Shown piece after piece: positions 52,848 to 61,557 of a DNA stretch of 64,000 nucleotides. The translations under genes were made by a program, and so were the position numbers. Under the pieces are notes generated by a model. It worked only from the letters and a program-made list of their open reading frames with translations, did not search any database and was not told the DNA's origin. The stretch comes from Rhizobium gallicum bv. gallicum R602sp. Its GTDB lineage: Bacteria > Pseudomonadota > Alphaproteobacteria > Rhizobiales > Rhizobiaceae. The stretch covers positions 2,232,001-2,296,000 of the forward strand of contig NZ_CP006880.1 of assembly GCF_000816845.1 (NCBI RefSeq), given 5' to 3'. The number at the start of each line of letters is the position of its first letter. The first letter of the stretch is position 1.

Positions 52848-54347
52848 CTATCCTGCCACTGGCGTCGACAGCAGCCATAAGCCGAAGACCGTATAAAAGA
52901 CCATCCCTGCTGCGAGAGGAAGTTGGCTGCGGACGGCGCGTTTGGTTGTGCCGAAGTGCTCGATTGCGACCATGTGGGCGAGCATCATGCCGGCGATATG
53001 CCCCGCCACCACGATGACAGTCTGCACGGTCCAGAGGATCGAAACCCTTTCCAGATTGCTGAGAAAAGATGTCGTCGGGTGCAAATGCGCCGTCCCGAAC
53101 AAATTCCATCCAAGCGAAAAGGGATCGGATATCGCCGCGGCAAAATACTGGCCATTGACAAGCAGAACCGTCAGGTAATGGGCAGCGTGAAAGGCGATCG
53201 CAATTGGAATGATGGAGACAACGAATAGCCCGGCAGAAGCCTTAAGTGTCATCCCGCGGGGCACAGCTACAGCGCGGTTTCCCAGATATACCGTGAGATA
53301 GAAGACGACGGCAAGCACGACAAATGCCGCCAGAAGCCCGAACGTATTGACCGTCATCATCGCGCTGCGGCCGGGGAATTCGAGCGGATTGACGCCAACA
53401 AATCCGAGCCATGTGAAGGTCTTCGAAAACCCGTCGAAGGAGACGGTGGCAAGCGTCAAAAGAACGAATAGCGTCGCGCTGACGGATAGCGGACGCCCGA
53501 CGACAAAGCGCCGGCCAGGCCATGTGACCACGAGCCAACGGCGGCCTTGTCTTCGACGTCCCGAGAACGGAGCGACCGTGCCGACAAAGCGGAAGAAGAC
53601 CGACAGCGCCTCTCCCCGCCGCATCCACTCGCCTTGCCCAAAAACGATCATCGCAACGAGATTGAAAAGCCAGTAGATCGCAGCCCCGATGGCCAATTCC
53701 GGCGGATTGTCAGGCGCGACGGAAACGAGTTCGTACCAAGCAATCAATAGGAACATCAACGATGCCGGGAGATAGCCTGCGGTCTTCGGCATAGTGACGA
53801 GCGCCGTCCGTGCGAGATGGCTGCCCGTCATGCTTCTCAGTGCCGCAAGTGGCCCCGTCCAGGGATTGAGCCACGGCCACAGATTGCCGAAAAGCGCCTG
53901 CAGAAGTGTGAACCCGACCCAGAAGACCGTCCAGACCATCAGTGGCAGTAGGTTTTCCAGCGGATCCGGCGTGGCGAAAAGGCCAGCGACAAAAAGGATC
54001 GCGAGCAGCGAGAAACTGAAGAGACTGGCGGCATTTCGGGGTACGCGAGGCAGCCGCGCGCAGCTCAGCTCAGCCCGCGTGAGCGTTTTGAACCAGGCCG
54101 CGGGCAGGATGGCGAGCGTCACGAAGGAGGCCGCGACCGCCAGCGCCCCGCCTGTTCGGTAATAAGCGGTCGGCAGCAGCATGACGAAACCGCGTTCGCT
54201 GCCGTGGGCAAAGGCGGGGCAAGCAATTGAGACGGCCAGGACCACACTACCGGCGGCAAGGGCCACCCCTTTTTGCAAAACCGGAAGGATCGCTGCAATG
54301 CCCCCGCGCGCGACGGATCCAGTGTACCAAGCAATGCTGATCGTCAT
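52848..54347 (-). CDS. Large polytopic inner-membrane protein of unknown function
   Basis: The protein has 499 residues from the ATG at 54347 (an ATG at 54374 is possible). The N-terminus looks like a signal segment ending ACPAFAHG. About a dozen hydrophobic segments follow, for example ASLFSFSLLAILFVAGLFATP near 108, LMVWTVFWVGFTLLQALFGNLWPWLNPWTGPL near 140, and a His-rich pair of segments near 395-420 (IPIAIAFHAAHYLTVLLVNGQYF). No enzyme motif is recognised. The gene stands alone, with no operon partner in view. Confidence 0.7.
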   Translation of the reverse strand: MTISIAWYTGSVARGGIAAILPVLQKGVALAAGSVVLAVSIACPAFAHGSERGFVMLLPTAYYRTGGALAVAASFVTLAILPAAWFKTLTRAELSCARLPRVPRNAASLFSFSLLAILFVAGLFATPDPLENLLPLMVWTVFWVGFTLLQALFGNLWPWLNPWTGPLAALRSMTGSHLARTALVTMPKTAGYLPASLMFLLIAWYELVSVAPDNPPELAIGAAIYWLFNLVAMIVFGQGEWMRRGEALSVFFRFVGTVAPFSGRRRQGRRWLVVTWPGRRFVVGRPLSVSATLFVLLTLATVSFDGFSKTFTWLGFVGVNPLEFPGRSAMMTVNTFGLLAAFVVLAVVFYLTVYLGNRAVAVPRGMTLKASAGLFVVSIIPIAIAFHAAHYLTVLLVNGQYFAAAISDPFSLGWNLFGTAHLHPTTSFLSNLERVSILWTVQTVIVVAGHIAGMMLAHMVAIEHFGTTKRAVRSQLPLAAGMVFYTVFGLWLLSTPVAG

Positions 54348-54442
54348 CCCGCCCCCGAAGATTATCGTTTGCATACGAACACAAGTAAAAGGCGAATGTC
54401 CATGCCGAACCTCGAAAATGCGCATGCTGCAAGGCCTTCGGA

Positions 54443-54803
54443 TCAGCCCCGCACGTCATCGACCTTAAGAGCGGTATCTGCCCTGGCGGCAATCTTTCGG
54501 TAGCGGGTGGCTTTGAGGTCGTCTTCACGCTCGAAGAGCTAGTGGCGCCATGAAAAAGCGTGGTTCTCGCCGTGGACCGGCAGCCTGCGAACCATTCGTC
54601 CTTTGCCAGCAACCACGACGGTGGCGCCTGCCGCATGGTCGCATCGCCCAACGGCGAGCAGGTGCCCTCACCGGATCATTGCCTCCTTGACTGCGCGACA
54701 GTTCACGCTGGCATGCCTGAGAGGAGCGAATCGTGATCCGCAAGGCTTGATCGGCAACCATTTCGCCCTCCTCCAGAACGACCGCGAAACACCGATCGAT
54801 CAT
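54443..54803 (-). pseudogene. Possible decayed gene
   Basis: From an ATG at 54803 with AAGGAG seven bases upstream, the frame reads MIDRCFAVVLEEGEMVADQA and DQALRITIRSSQACQREL. Another frame then reads HLLAVGRCDHAAGATVVVAG, GRMVRRLPVHGENHAFSWRH, a TAG stop, and REDDLKATRYRKIAARADTA to a TGA at 54443. The pieces look protein-like in sequence but need two repairs. I do not recognise the family. Confidence 0.3.
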
Positions 54804-55161
54804 GGCGGTTCTCCTTGGTGAACGGCATCCCGCAAGGCCGTGTTGTCCGAGCTTGCGACTGATTTCAGGCTGCTCGACACCGCCTTTGCGGGCTTGCAAG
54901 CTCAGCGTCACGTTGCCGGCTAGCCGGAGTATTGGTCTGTGCGGCTCGGGCGACTACCAACTTGCAGCCATGGGCGAGGCGGGCGTAACGATCGTCGAGA
55001 GCCCGAAATCAGCGATGCGAACGGGCTGTTCAACCTCCATGCAGGAGCGCAGACGCGTGACCCTTGTCAATTACATTTTCTCGTGATTTGTTGGCAAACG
55101 AACGATCTGACACGGTATAAACAGACGGCAGACGTCCGCTTTGAGCACAGGGGAACCAACA
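54804..55161 (+). other. Upstream region of the Liv-type operon
   Basis: No gene recognised. It should contain the promoter of the binding protein gene at 55162. No GTATAC element like those at marR is present here. Confidence 0.35.
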
Positions 55162-56475
55162 ATGTCCAACAGCATTATCAAGCCCCAAAAGGGCATCTCC
55201 AGACGTTCGGTCTTGCAGGCAATGGGTGCTACCGCAGGTGCAGGCCTGGCCCTGCAGGCGATGCCCGGCTTCGTTCGCTACAGTCAGGCGGGCACGTCAG
55301 AGCCGGTGAAGATCGGCCTCCAGCTCCACCGTACCGGCATTGGTGCCTCCTACGGGCGCTGGTATGAGCGCGTGACGGCGGCCGCCGTGAAGGTCATCAA
55401 TGACGGCGGCGGCATCAACGGACGGCCGGTCGAGGTCATCATCGAGGATGACGGCACCGATCCCAAGCGCGGCGCCGAAGTCGTCGAGAAATTCGCGACG
55501 CAGCACAAGGTCGACGTGGCGTACGGCACGCTCTTTTCGCATGTGGTAATCGGCTCTGCGCCGCGCGCCGGCGAACTGAAGATGCCCTATGTCGTCGTCT
55601 CGGAGGGCCATCACGTAGCTTCCGGCAAGCTCAATCGCTATGTCTTCCAGCCGGGCATTACCGATGTACGTTCGCAGGTCATCGCAATGGCGCCCTGGAT
55701 TTCCAAGAATCTCGGCAAGAAGGTCACAATGATCTTCCCTGACTTTGCCTTCGGCCACGATCACCGCGACTATTTTTCCGAGGCGATCAAGGCGCAGGGC
55801 GGCGAGGTCGCGGGGCTCATCGCCATCCCTCCGACCGAATCCTCCTTCACCCGCTATCTGCCGCAGATCTCCTCCTCCACCGAAGTGCTCTACCACGTCA
55901 TGGTCGGCCCGGCGGTGCTCACCTTCGTCAAGGAGCTCGGTCAATTCTTTGGCTCCACCCGGCCGCAGATCTTCGGCTTCATCGACAGCCTTGAGGCGGT
56001 TGACCTTGCGACGCCGCAGCTCGAATTCCTGGAAGGCACCTATTTCTGGGAAGGCAATCCGCGCTACGCCCAGAAGGACCAGACAGAGTACGACAAGTTC
56101 TACCGCGAGATGGTCGGCGTGGACGCCAATGGCGCCAGCGCCTCGGATCCCAAGGACATCTCGACCTATTCCCACATGTTCGGCTGCTGGGAGTCGCTCT
56201 TTGCCATCAAGCAGGCGATGGAAGCCAGCGGCTATGAGGGCCAGACGCCCAAGGACAAGCAGGGCTTCATCGAGGCCATGGAGGCGATCCAGAAGTTCGA
56301 TGAGGGCCGCGAACATCCGCAGGGCGACAAGATCTTCAACGGCAAGAACCACCAGTGCTACGGTCACCAGAACATTTCCAAGGTGACCGGCGGGCGCCTT
56401 GAACTCGTCCACAGGACGGCGATCGAGGACGGCCTCTACGAGGTCAGTGCCGACTACACGAAAATGTCCCTCTAG
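55162..56475 (+). CDS. Branched-chain amino acid-type ABC transporter binding protein
   Basis: The protein has 437 residues from the ATG at 55162 (seven residues shorter than the open frame). A twin-arginine-like signal (SRRSVLQAMGATAGAGLALQAMPG, residues 13-36) targets the periplasm. The LivJ-type fold starts at VKIGLQLHRTGIGASYGRWYERVTAAAVKVINDGGGINGRPVEVIIEDDGTDP. It is the first gene of a five-gene importer unit. The ligand is probably the substrate of the molybdenum enzyme encoded downstream, not a branched-chain amino acid. Confidence 0.85.
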   Translation: MSNSIIKPQKGISRRSVLQAMGATAGAGLALQAMPGFVRYSQAGTSEPVKIGLQLHRTGIGASYGRWYERVTAAAVKVINDGGGINGRPVEVIIEDDGTDPKRGAEVVEKFATQHKVDVAYGTLFSHVVIGSAPRAGELKMPYVVVSEGHHVASGKLNRYVFQPGITDVRSQVIAMAPWISKNLGKKVTMIFPDFAFGHDHRDYFSEAIKAQGGEVAGLIAIPPTESSFTRYLPQISSSTEVLYHVMVGPAVLTFVKELGQFFGSTRPQIFGFIDSLEAVDLATPQLEFLEGTYFWEGNPRYAQKDQTEYDKFYREMVGVDANGASASDPKDISTYSHMFGCWESLFAIKQAMEASGYEGQTPKDKQGFIEAMEAIQKFDEGREHPQGDKIFNGKNHQCYGHQNISKVTGGRLELVHRTAIEDGLYEVSADYTKMSL

Positions 56476-56491
56476 CCTGCAAAGGCTAAAG

Positions 56492-56526
56492 GGCCGCGGC
56501 TGTTTAAGAGCAATCCCGTCGCGGCC
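56492..56526 (+). promoter_or_regulatory. Intercistronic hairpin after the binding protein gene
   Basis: GGCCGCG (56492-56498) and CGCGGCC (56520-56526) form a 7-bp stem with a 21-base loop in the 178-base gap before the livH-type gene. It may cap the abundant binding-protein message. Confidence 0.35.
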
Positions 56527-56653
56527 GATTGTGCTCGGGTCCGGCCCGAGCCGCAAGGCGACGGGAGGGCCAAACGTGCGGCGTTGCGCGGGGTGCTGGA
56601 TTTGTGCATTCGCGAGCAAGGCGCTGGCATAACCCCTTGCAGAGGACATTGTC

Positions 56654-57535
56654 GTGGATCTTGGCCCTTTTTTGCTGCTGGCAACGCTCGAAGGCCTGCT
56701 ACAGGCGGCGGTGCTGACCCTGACGGCTCTCGGCTTGAGCCTGGTTTTCGGCGTCATGCGGATCGTCAACGTCGCGCATGGCGAATTCTACATGCTGGGC
56801 GCCGTCATTGCCTGGTGGACCGCATCGCTCTTGTCGTCCAATCCGGCTGCGGGTTTCTTTCTGGCGCTGGTCATCAGCCCGCTTTTGGTGGGCGCAATCG
56901 CCTATGCCTGCGAGCGGCTGATCCTAAAGCGGCTGGAATATGATCCGGAAGCGACGATCGTGGCCACCATCGGCATGCTCTATGTCATCCAGCAGACGGT
57001 GCTGATCGCCTATGGCCCGGATGCGCGCCCGGTCGAGGCGCCCTTCTACTTCCGCGTCCAGTTCCCGTGGTTCGGCTATTCCGGCTACAATCTCTTTGTC
57101 ATAGCCGCCGCGATCGCGCTGCTCGGCATCTGCTGGTACATCCTTACGAAAACGCGGCTTGGCCTCATCATGCGGGCGACCCAGTTCGATCGCGAAACGG
57201 CGCAGGCCTTCGGGATCCCGGTCGGCAAGGTCTACGGTTATGTCTTCGCCGCCGGCGCCATGCTCGCTGCGATCGCGGCGGTACTGATCGTGCCGATCCG
57301 GCAGGCGCATTACCTGATGGGACTCGATCCGCTGCTGCTTTCCTTCATCGTCGTCATCATCGGCGGCCTGGGGAGCCTGCGCGGCACGGTCATCGCCGCG
57401 CTGATCATCGGCCTCAGCGACGGCGTCATCTCCGTCTTCTTCTCGCCGACGCTCGCCAAGATGATCTCGACGCTGCTGGTCGCGCTTGTCCTGGTCTTCA
57501 AACCCGAGGGGCTTTTCGGAGCGAGGGCACGATGA
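56654..57535 (+). CDS. LivH-type ABC permease
   Basis: The protein has 293 residues and about eight membrane spans. The family pattern includes LGLSLVFGVMRIVNVAHGEFYMLGAVIAW near 26 and the coupling segment TRLGLIMRATQFDRETAQAFGIPVGKVYGYVFA near 170. LGSLRGTVIAALIIGLSDGVI near 237 is typical. The start is a GTG at 56654. The gene overlaps the next permease gene by four bases. Confidence 0.9.
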   Translation: MDLGPFLLLATLEGLLQAAVLTLTALGLSLVFGVMRIVNVAHGEFYMLGAVIAWWTASLLSSNPAAGFFLALVISPLLVGAIAYACERLILKRLEYDPEATIVATIGMLYVIQQTVLIAYGPDARPVEAPFYFRVQFPWFGYSGYNLFVIAAAIALLGICWYILTKTRLGLIMRATQFDRETAQAFGIPVGKVYGYVFAAGAMLAAIAAVLIVPIRQAHYLMGLDPLLLSFIVVIIGGLGSLRGTVIAALIIGLSDGVISVFFSPTLAKMISTLLVALVLVFKPEGLFGARAR

Positions 57536-58494
57536 CGTCACCAAGCTTCACCAAGGCCGCCGGGCTTCATCTGCTCGTCATCATGTCGCTCTTCGTTCTG
57601 CAGTTCGTCCTGCCGGCTTACCACCACCTGGCGATCGCCCGCATAATGGTGCTCGCAGTCTTTGCCATGGGCTATAACCTGCTCTTCGGCTATGCGGGGC
57701 TGCTCAGCCTTGGTCATGCACTGTTCTTCGCCGCCGGGCTCTACGGTGCGGGGCTCACAGCCTATCATCTCGGATGGAGCGTACCGGCGGCATTTGTTGC
57801 CGGCACTGGCTCGGGCTTTCTCGCATCGCTGCTGGTCGGGCTGATCTCGCTGAGAACCAGCGGCGTCGCCTTCATGATCGTCACTATGATGTTCGCGCAG
57901 GTCGCATATCTCGCAAGCCTCTACTTTACCACCTATACCCGGGGCGACGAAGGTCTGGTGATGCCGGATGCAGCCCGCCGCTTCGAACTTTTCGGCGCAA
58001 GCTTCGACCTCACCGATCCCACCGTCCGTTACAATATCGCACTGGCGCTATTGACGCTGACGACCGTCGTCATCTTCGCCATTGTTCGCGGAACGACCGG
58101 CCGCACATTGATTGCGATCCGCGAAAACGAGCCGCGCACCCTAATGCTCGGCTACGACACGTTCCGGATCAAGCTGAAGGCGCTGGTGATCTCCGGCACG
58201 CTCTCTGCGATGGCAGGCTCGGCTTATGCACTACTGTTTGCCTATGTCGGCTCGTCCTTCGCCTCGATCCAATATTCGATCGACGCGCTGCTTTTCACTT
58301 TGCTCGGCGGCGCAGGCACCGTTCTCGGGCCGCTGCTCGGCACCGTCGCCATGTTCTACATGATCGATATCGCCAGCGAATACACCGCCGCCTATCTGCT
58401 AGTAACCGGTCTGGCGCTAATCGCACTGGTGCTGTTCTTCCCGAAGGGCATCGTCGGGACCATCCGCGAAAGGTGGGTATCATGGCTGCCTTGA
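57532..58494 (+). CDS. LivM-type ABC permease
   Basis: The protein has 320 residues from the ATG at 57532, in a four-base overlap with the livH-type gene. LLFGYAGLLSLGHALFFAAGLYGAGLTAYHLG near 47 and RTLIAIRENEPRTLMLGYDTFRIKLKALVISG near 190 are the LivM hallmarks. About nine hydrophobic segments are present. It overlaps the ATPase gene by 13 bases. Confidence 0.9.
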   Translation: MTSPSFTKAAGLHLLVIMSLFVLQFVLPAYHHLAIARIMVLAVFAMGYNLLFGYAGLLSLGHALFFAAGLYGAGLTAYHLGWSVPAAFVAGTGSGFLASLLVGLISLRTSGVAFMIVTMMFAQVAYLASLYFTTYTRGDEGLVMPDAARRFELFGASFDLTDPTVRYNIALALLTLTTVVIFAIVRGTTGRTLIAIRENEPRTLMLGYDTFRIKLKALVISGTLSAMAGSAYALLFAYVGSSFASIQYSIDALLFTLLGGAGTVLGPLLGTVAMFYMIDIASEYTAAYLLVTGLALIALVLFFPKGIVGTIRERWVSWLP

Positions 58495-59225
58495 CGTTAC
58501 TCAGCACCAAGGGCCTCAGTCGGAATTTCGGAGGGCTGAAAGCGGTCCATAATGTCGATTTCGAGCTGCAGGTCGGCGAGATCCGCGCGATCATCGGCCC
58601 GAACGGGGCCGGCAAGACGACCTTCGTATCGCTGCTCTCCGGCCGCATCGCCCCGAGCAAAGGAAGCGTCGAGTTCCTCGGCCGCGACATCACGCGCGAA
58701 CCCGCCTTCAAGCGCGTACGCCAAGGTATCGCCTATACGTTTCAGATCACCAGCGTCTACTTCAAACTCAGTGCTTACGAAAACGTCGCGCTCTCTGCCC
58801 AGAGCGCACTCACCCGCGCGAAAGTGCCATTCGCCCGGCTGCACAGTGAACAGATTGCCGAGCGGGTCGATTTCGCGCTGCGGCGCGTCGGACTTCAGGA
58901 TCGTGCAGCCGCCAGGGCCGGCGAACTTTCCTACGGCCATCAACGGCTTCTGGAGGTCGCGATGGGCCTTGCCCTCGAACCAAAACTGCTGATACTCGAC
59001 GAGCCTACCCAAGGACTCTCTGACGGCGAGATCGAGAATTTCTGCGCCCTCGTCCGCGAGATCGCGGAAACTGCGACGATCCTCCTGATCGAGCACAACA
59101 TGCCCGTCGTCATGCAGCTTGCCGATACGATCACCGTGCTCAACGCCGGCGAGATCCTCGCCAGCGGAACGCCGGAAGCCATCCGTGCCAATCCCGCCGT
59201 GCAGGCGGCCTATCTGGGATCCTGA
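58482..59225 (+). CDS. LivG-type ABC ATPase
   Basis: The protein has 247 residues from the ATG at 58482. Walker A is GPNGAGKT at 39-46, the LivG-type signature is LSYGHQRLLEVAMGLAL near 148, and Walker B is LLILDEPTQGLS near 168. The switch histidine is in LLIEHNMPVVM. It starts inside the end of the livM-type gene and ends three bases before the livF-type gene. Confidence 0.92.
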   Translation: MAALTLLSTKGLSRNFGGLKAVHNVDFELQVGEIRAIIGPNGAGKTTFVSLLSGRIAPSKGSVEFLGRDITREPAFKRVRQGIAYTFQITSVYFKLSAYENVALSAQSALTRAKVPFARLHSEQIAERVDFALRRVGLQDRAAARAGELSYGHQRLLEVAMGLALEPKLLILDEPTQGLSDGEIENFCALVREIAETATILLIEHNMPVVMQLADTITVLNAGEILASGTPEAIRANPAVQAAYLGS

Positions 59226-59228
59226 TCC

Positions 59229-59927
59229 ATGCTGACTGTTACCGGCCTGAACGTCTATCACGGCACCAGCCAGACGCTGAAGGATTTCTCTCTAACGGTC
59301 GGTGCCGGCGAGGTGCTCTGCCTGCTCGGCCGCAACGGCGCCGGCAAGACCACCGCGCTGAAGGCGATCATGGGTCTCCTGCCGGCACGTTCCGGCAGCA
59401 TCAAGCTTGCCGGTACGGAATTGAATGCCCTTCCCGCCCATGAAGTGCCAAGGCACGGCATAGGCTACGTGCCGCAGGGCCGGCGGCTCTTTTCGGAGCT
59501 TACCGTCCGGGACAATCTCGAGATCGGGCTGATGACGCGCAAGACCTCGCGCGATATTCTCGAGCAGGCACTGACCTTCTTTCCCCGCTTGCGCGAGCGA
59601 CTCAACCAGGTCTCGGGAACGCTTTCCGGTGGCGAGCAGCAAATGCTCGCTACCGCACGCGCCCTGTGCATCGATCCGTCTGTGATCATGCTGGACGAGC
59701 CGACCGAGGGGTTGATGCCCTCAATGATCGCCGCCATCCGCGATGTGGTACTAAGACTGCGCGACCAGGGCAAGGCGATCCTGCTGGTCGAGCAGCGCGT
59801 CGATGCCGTGCTGTCGGTCGCCGATCGCGTGTCCTTCGTGGAGAACGGCCGGGTTCAGGCGACGGTTCCGGTTGACGAGCTTCGTGGTAACCCGCATCTG
59901 CTCGACAGATATGTCGGGATCGCCTGA
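59229..59927 (+). CDS. LivF-type ABC ATPase
   Basis: The protein has 232 residues. Walker A is GRNGAGKT at 34-41, the signature is LSGGEQQMLATARAL near 137, and Walker B is VIMLDEPTEGLMPS. GIGYVPQGRRLFSELTVRDNLEIG near 78 is typical of LivF. The gene ends two bases from the stop of the convergent marR-type gene, so read-through antisense is possible. Confidence 0.92.
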   Translation: MLTVTGLNVYHGTSQTLKDFSLTVGAGEVLCLLGRNGAGKTTALKAIMGLLPARSGSIKLAGTELNALPAHEVPRHGIGYVPQGRRLFSELTVRDNLEIGLMTRKTSRDILEQALTFFPRLRERLNQVSGTLSGGEQQMLATARALCIDPSVIMLDEPTEGLMPSMIAAIRDVVLRLRDQGKAILLVEQRVDAVLSVADRVSFVENGRVQATVPVDELRGNPHLLDRYVGIA

Positions 59928-59929
59928 CC

Positions 59930-60409
59930 TCAGCAGATCTTGCGCAGCAGCTCCAGCAGCATCAGCCGCTCGCCCGCCGTCAGCGGGCTCAGCGTCTTTT
60001 CCGAAACCGAAAGCGCTGCCACGACATTGTGCGAGATCGCTTCGAGCCCGTCTTCGGTCAGCGACAGGACGAGCCGGCGCGCGTCGTTGCTGTCCGGCAG
60101 GGTGCTGACGAAGCCGCGCTTGACCAGCCTATCGACAACTCCCTTGATGGTCGCCGCGTCCATCGCCGTTTCCCGGCCAAGCCTGTTTTGCGAGCACGGC
60201 TGGATTTCCTTGAGCTTGGTCAGCGCCGCCCATTGCGTCGTCGTCAGCTTGTCGTTGATAAGGCTCGCGAAGATCGCCACGTGGCGTTGGTTCGCCTGAC
60301 GGAGAAAAAACCCGATCTGTTCGTGCAGTACGTAGTCGCGCGGCGCCTCTGGTGCGACCGACGCTGCTTTTTTTTCTCTCTTCTCCGCCACGGCTCGGTC
60401 TTCTCGCAT
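59930..60409 (-). CDS. MarR-family transcriptional regulator
   Basis: The protein has 159 residues. The winged helix covers about 55-115 (TTTQWAALTKLKEIQPCSQNRLGRETAMDAATIKGVVDRLVKRGFVSTLPDSNDARRLVLSLTEDG), flanked by dimerisation helices. It diverges from the molybdenum enzyme genes; GTATAC-centred sites lie just upstream of its own start and of the FAD-subunit gene. It is therefore likely to repress both and respond to an aromatic or heterocyclic ligand. Confidence 0.87.
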   Translation of the reverse strand: MREDRAVAEKREKKAASVAPEAPRDYVLHEQIGFFLRQANQRHVAIFASLINDKLTTTQWAALTKLKEIQPCSQNRLGRETAMDAATIKGVVDRLVKRGFVSTLPDSNDARRLVLSLTEDGLEAISHNVVAALSVSEKTLSPLTAGERLMLLELLRKIC

Positions 60410-60423
60410 TTTCTCTTAAATTT

Positions 60424-60439
60424 TGCCTGTATACAAATG
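60424..60439. promoter_or_regulatory. GTATAC site at the marR start, candidate operator
   Basis: TGCCTGTATACAAATG at 60424-60439 lies 15-30 bases upstream of the marR-type ATG. It shares GTATACAAAT with the site at 60672-60689, consistent with autoregulation. Confidence 0.5.
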
Positions 60440-60671
60440 AACTGCGGGCAACATTCGATGCGATTGACCGTCTCGTCGGCACCTGATTTTCCGAGTTTAG
60501 CCGAATTGCCCGTTTGACTTTATGCGACAACGTGGTGCCAAAGGAAAGCCCCATCGGGAAATCCACTGTAACACTGGGCGTAAATCATTGTAGTAACGCC
60601 CATATTCATCCCGTCAAGCTTGGGCATCACTCCAAAAGCGCGCTTGACAGCGTAGGGATGTCATCCGATAC

Positions 60672-60689
60672 TTATTCGTATACAAATAA
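60672..60689. promoter_or_regulatory. 18-bp GTATAC-centred near-palindrome, candidate MarR operator
   Basis: TTATTCGTATACAAATAA has arms TTATT and AATAA around GTATAC with one mismatched pair. It lies 17-34 bases before the ATG of the FAD-subunit gene, where a bound repressor would block expression. Confidence 0.55.
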
Positions 60690-60705
60690 AAAATTGGGAA
60701 CAGAG

Positions 60706-61557
60706 ATGCGCTATTACACTCCGCGGAGCTGCGAGGAGGCCGTCGCGATTCTCGCATCTGGCCAGCATGACGTGCTAGCGGGCGGCACCGACTATTACCC
60801 TGCCCTTCGCGACCGCCCGGCCACGCGCGATCTGATCGATATTTCCCGTATTGACGAGCTTCGTACAATCCGAAGGGAAGGCGATGGCTGGCGCCTCGGT
60901 GCGGTTACCACCTGGAGCGATGTGGCGCGCGCAAACCTTCCCCCACTCTTCCATGGTCTGCAGGCTGCTGCTCGCGAAGTGGGTGCGCTGCAGGTTCAGA
61001 ACGCCGGTACGATCGCCGGCAACGTCTGCAACGCTTCACCGGCCGCCGATGGCGTACCGCCGCTTTTGACGCTCGACGCCGAGGTCGAAATTGCCTCATG
61101 CGAGGGGCGCCGCACCGTTCCATTGTCTGACTTCATAACGGGCGTTCGCAGGACTGTTATGCGCCCCGGCGAACTGGTAACTGCCATTCTCGTGCCGCAC
61201 CGGAACGCCGCTTCCGCCTTCCTCAAGCTCGGTGCCCGCAGATATCTGGTGATCTCCATCGCCATGGTTGCCGTTCTGCTCGAAGCCGACGGGTCGGGCC
61301 GCGTCGCGCGGGCGAGAATCGCCGTCGGTGCATGCTCGCCGATCGCCCGCCGCATTAAGGCACTGGAGAGCGAGCTTGCGGGCCAGCCGCTGAACGGCGA
61401 GATCCTGGCGTCAGTCGTCGAACTACGTCACCTTTCCGTCCTTTCGCCGATCGACGACATCCGCGCCGATCGCGCCTATCGGCTCGAAGCAGCAACAGAG
61501 CTGCTCCGCCGCGCTTTGCGCGCAGCGCTTGCGACAGCCGGGGAGCTTGCGGCATGA
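60706..61557 (+). CDS. FAD-binding subunit of a xanthine dehydrogenase-family hydroxylase
   Basis: The protein has 283 residues from the ATG at 60706; a longer open frame to 60514 runs through the operator and is rejected. The FAD-binding motifs are HDVLAGGTDYYPALRDRP near 22 and QVQNAGTIAGNVCNASPAADGVPPLLTLDAEVEI near 97. CSPIARRIKALESELAG near 207 belongs to the CO dehydrogenase flavoprotein C-terminal domain. It accepts electrons from the iron-sulfur clusters of the next gene's product, with which it overlaps by four bases. Confidence 0.9.
   Translation: MRYYTPRSCEEAVAILASGQHDVLAGGTDYYPALRDRPATRDLIDISRIDELRTIRREGDGWRLGAVTTWSDVARANLPPLFHGLQAAAREVGALQVQNAGTIAGNVCNASPAADGVPPLLTLDAEVEIASCEGRRTVPLSDFITGVRRTVMRPGELVTAILVPHRNAASAFLKLGARRYLVISIAMVAVLLEADGSGRVARARIAVGACSPIARRIKALESELAGQPLNGEILASVVELRHLSVLSPIDDIRADRAYRLEAATELLRRALRAALATAGELAA

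Noticed and set aside
55297..56769. A 490-codon minus-strand frame opposite the LivJ-type gene
   Set aside because: It mirrors the codon pattern of the binding protein gene and matches no family.
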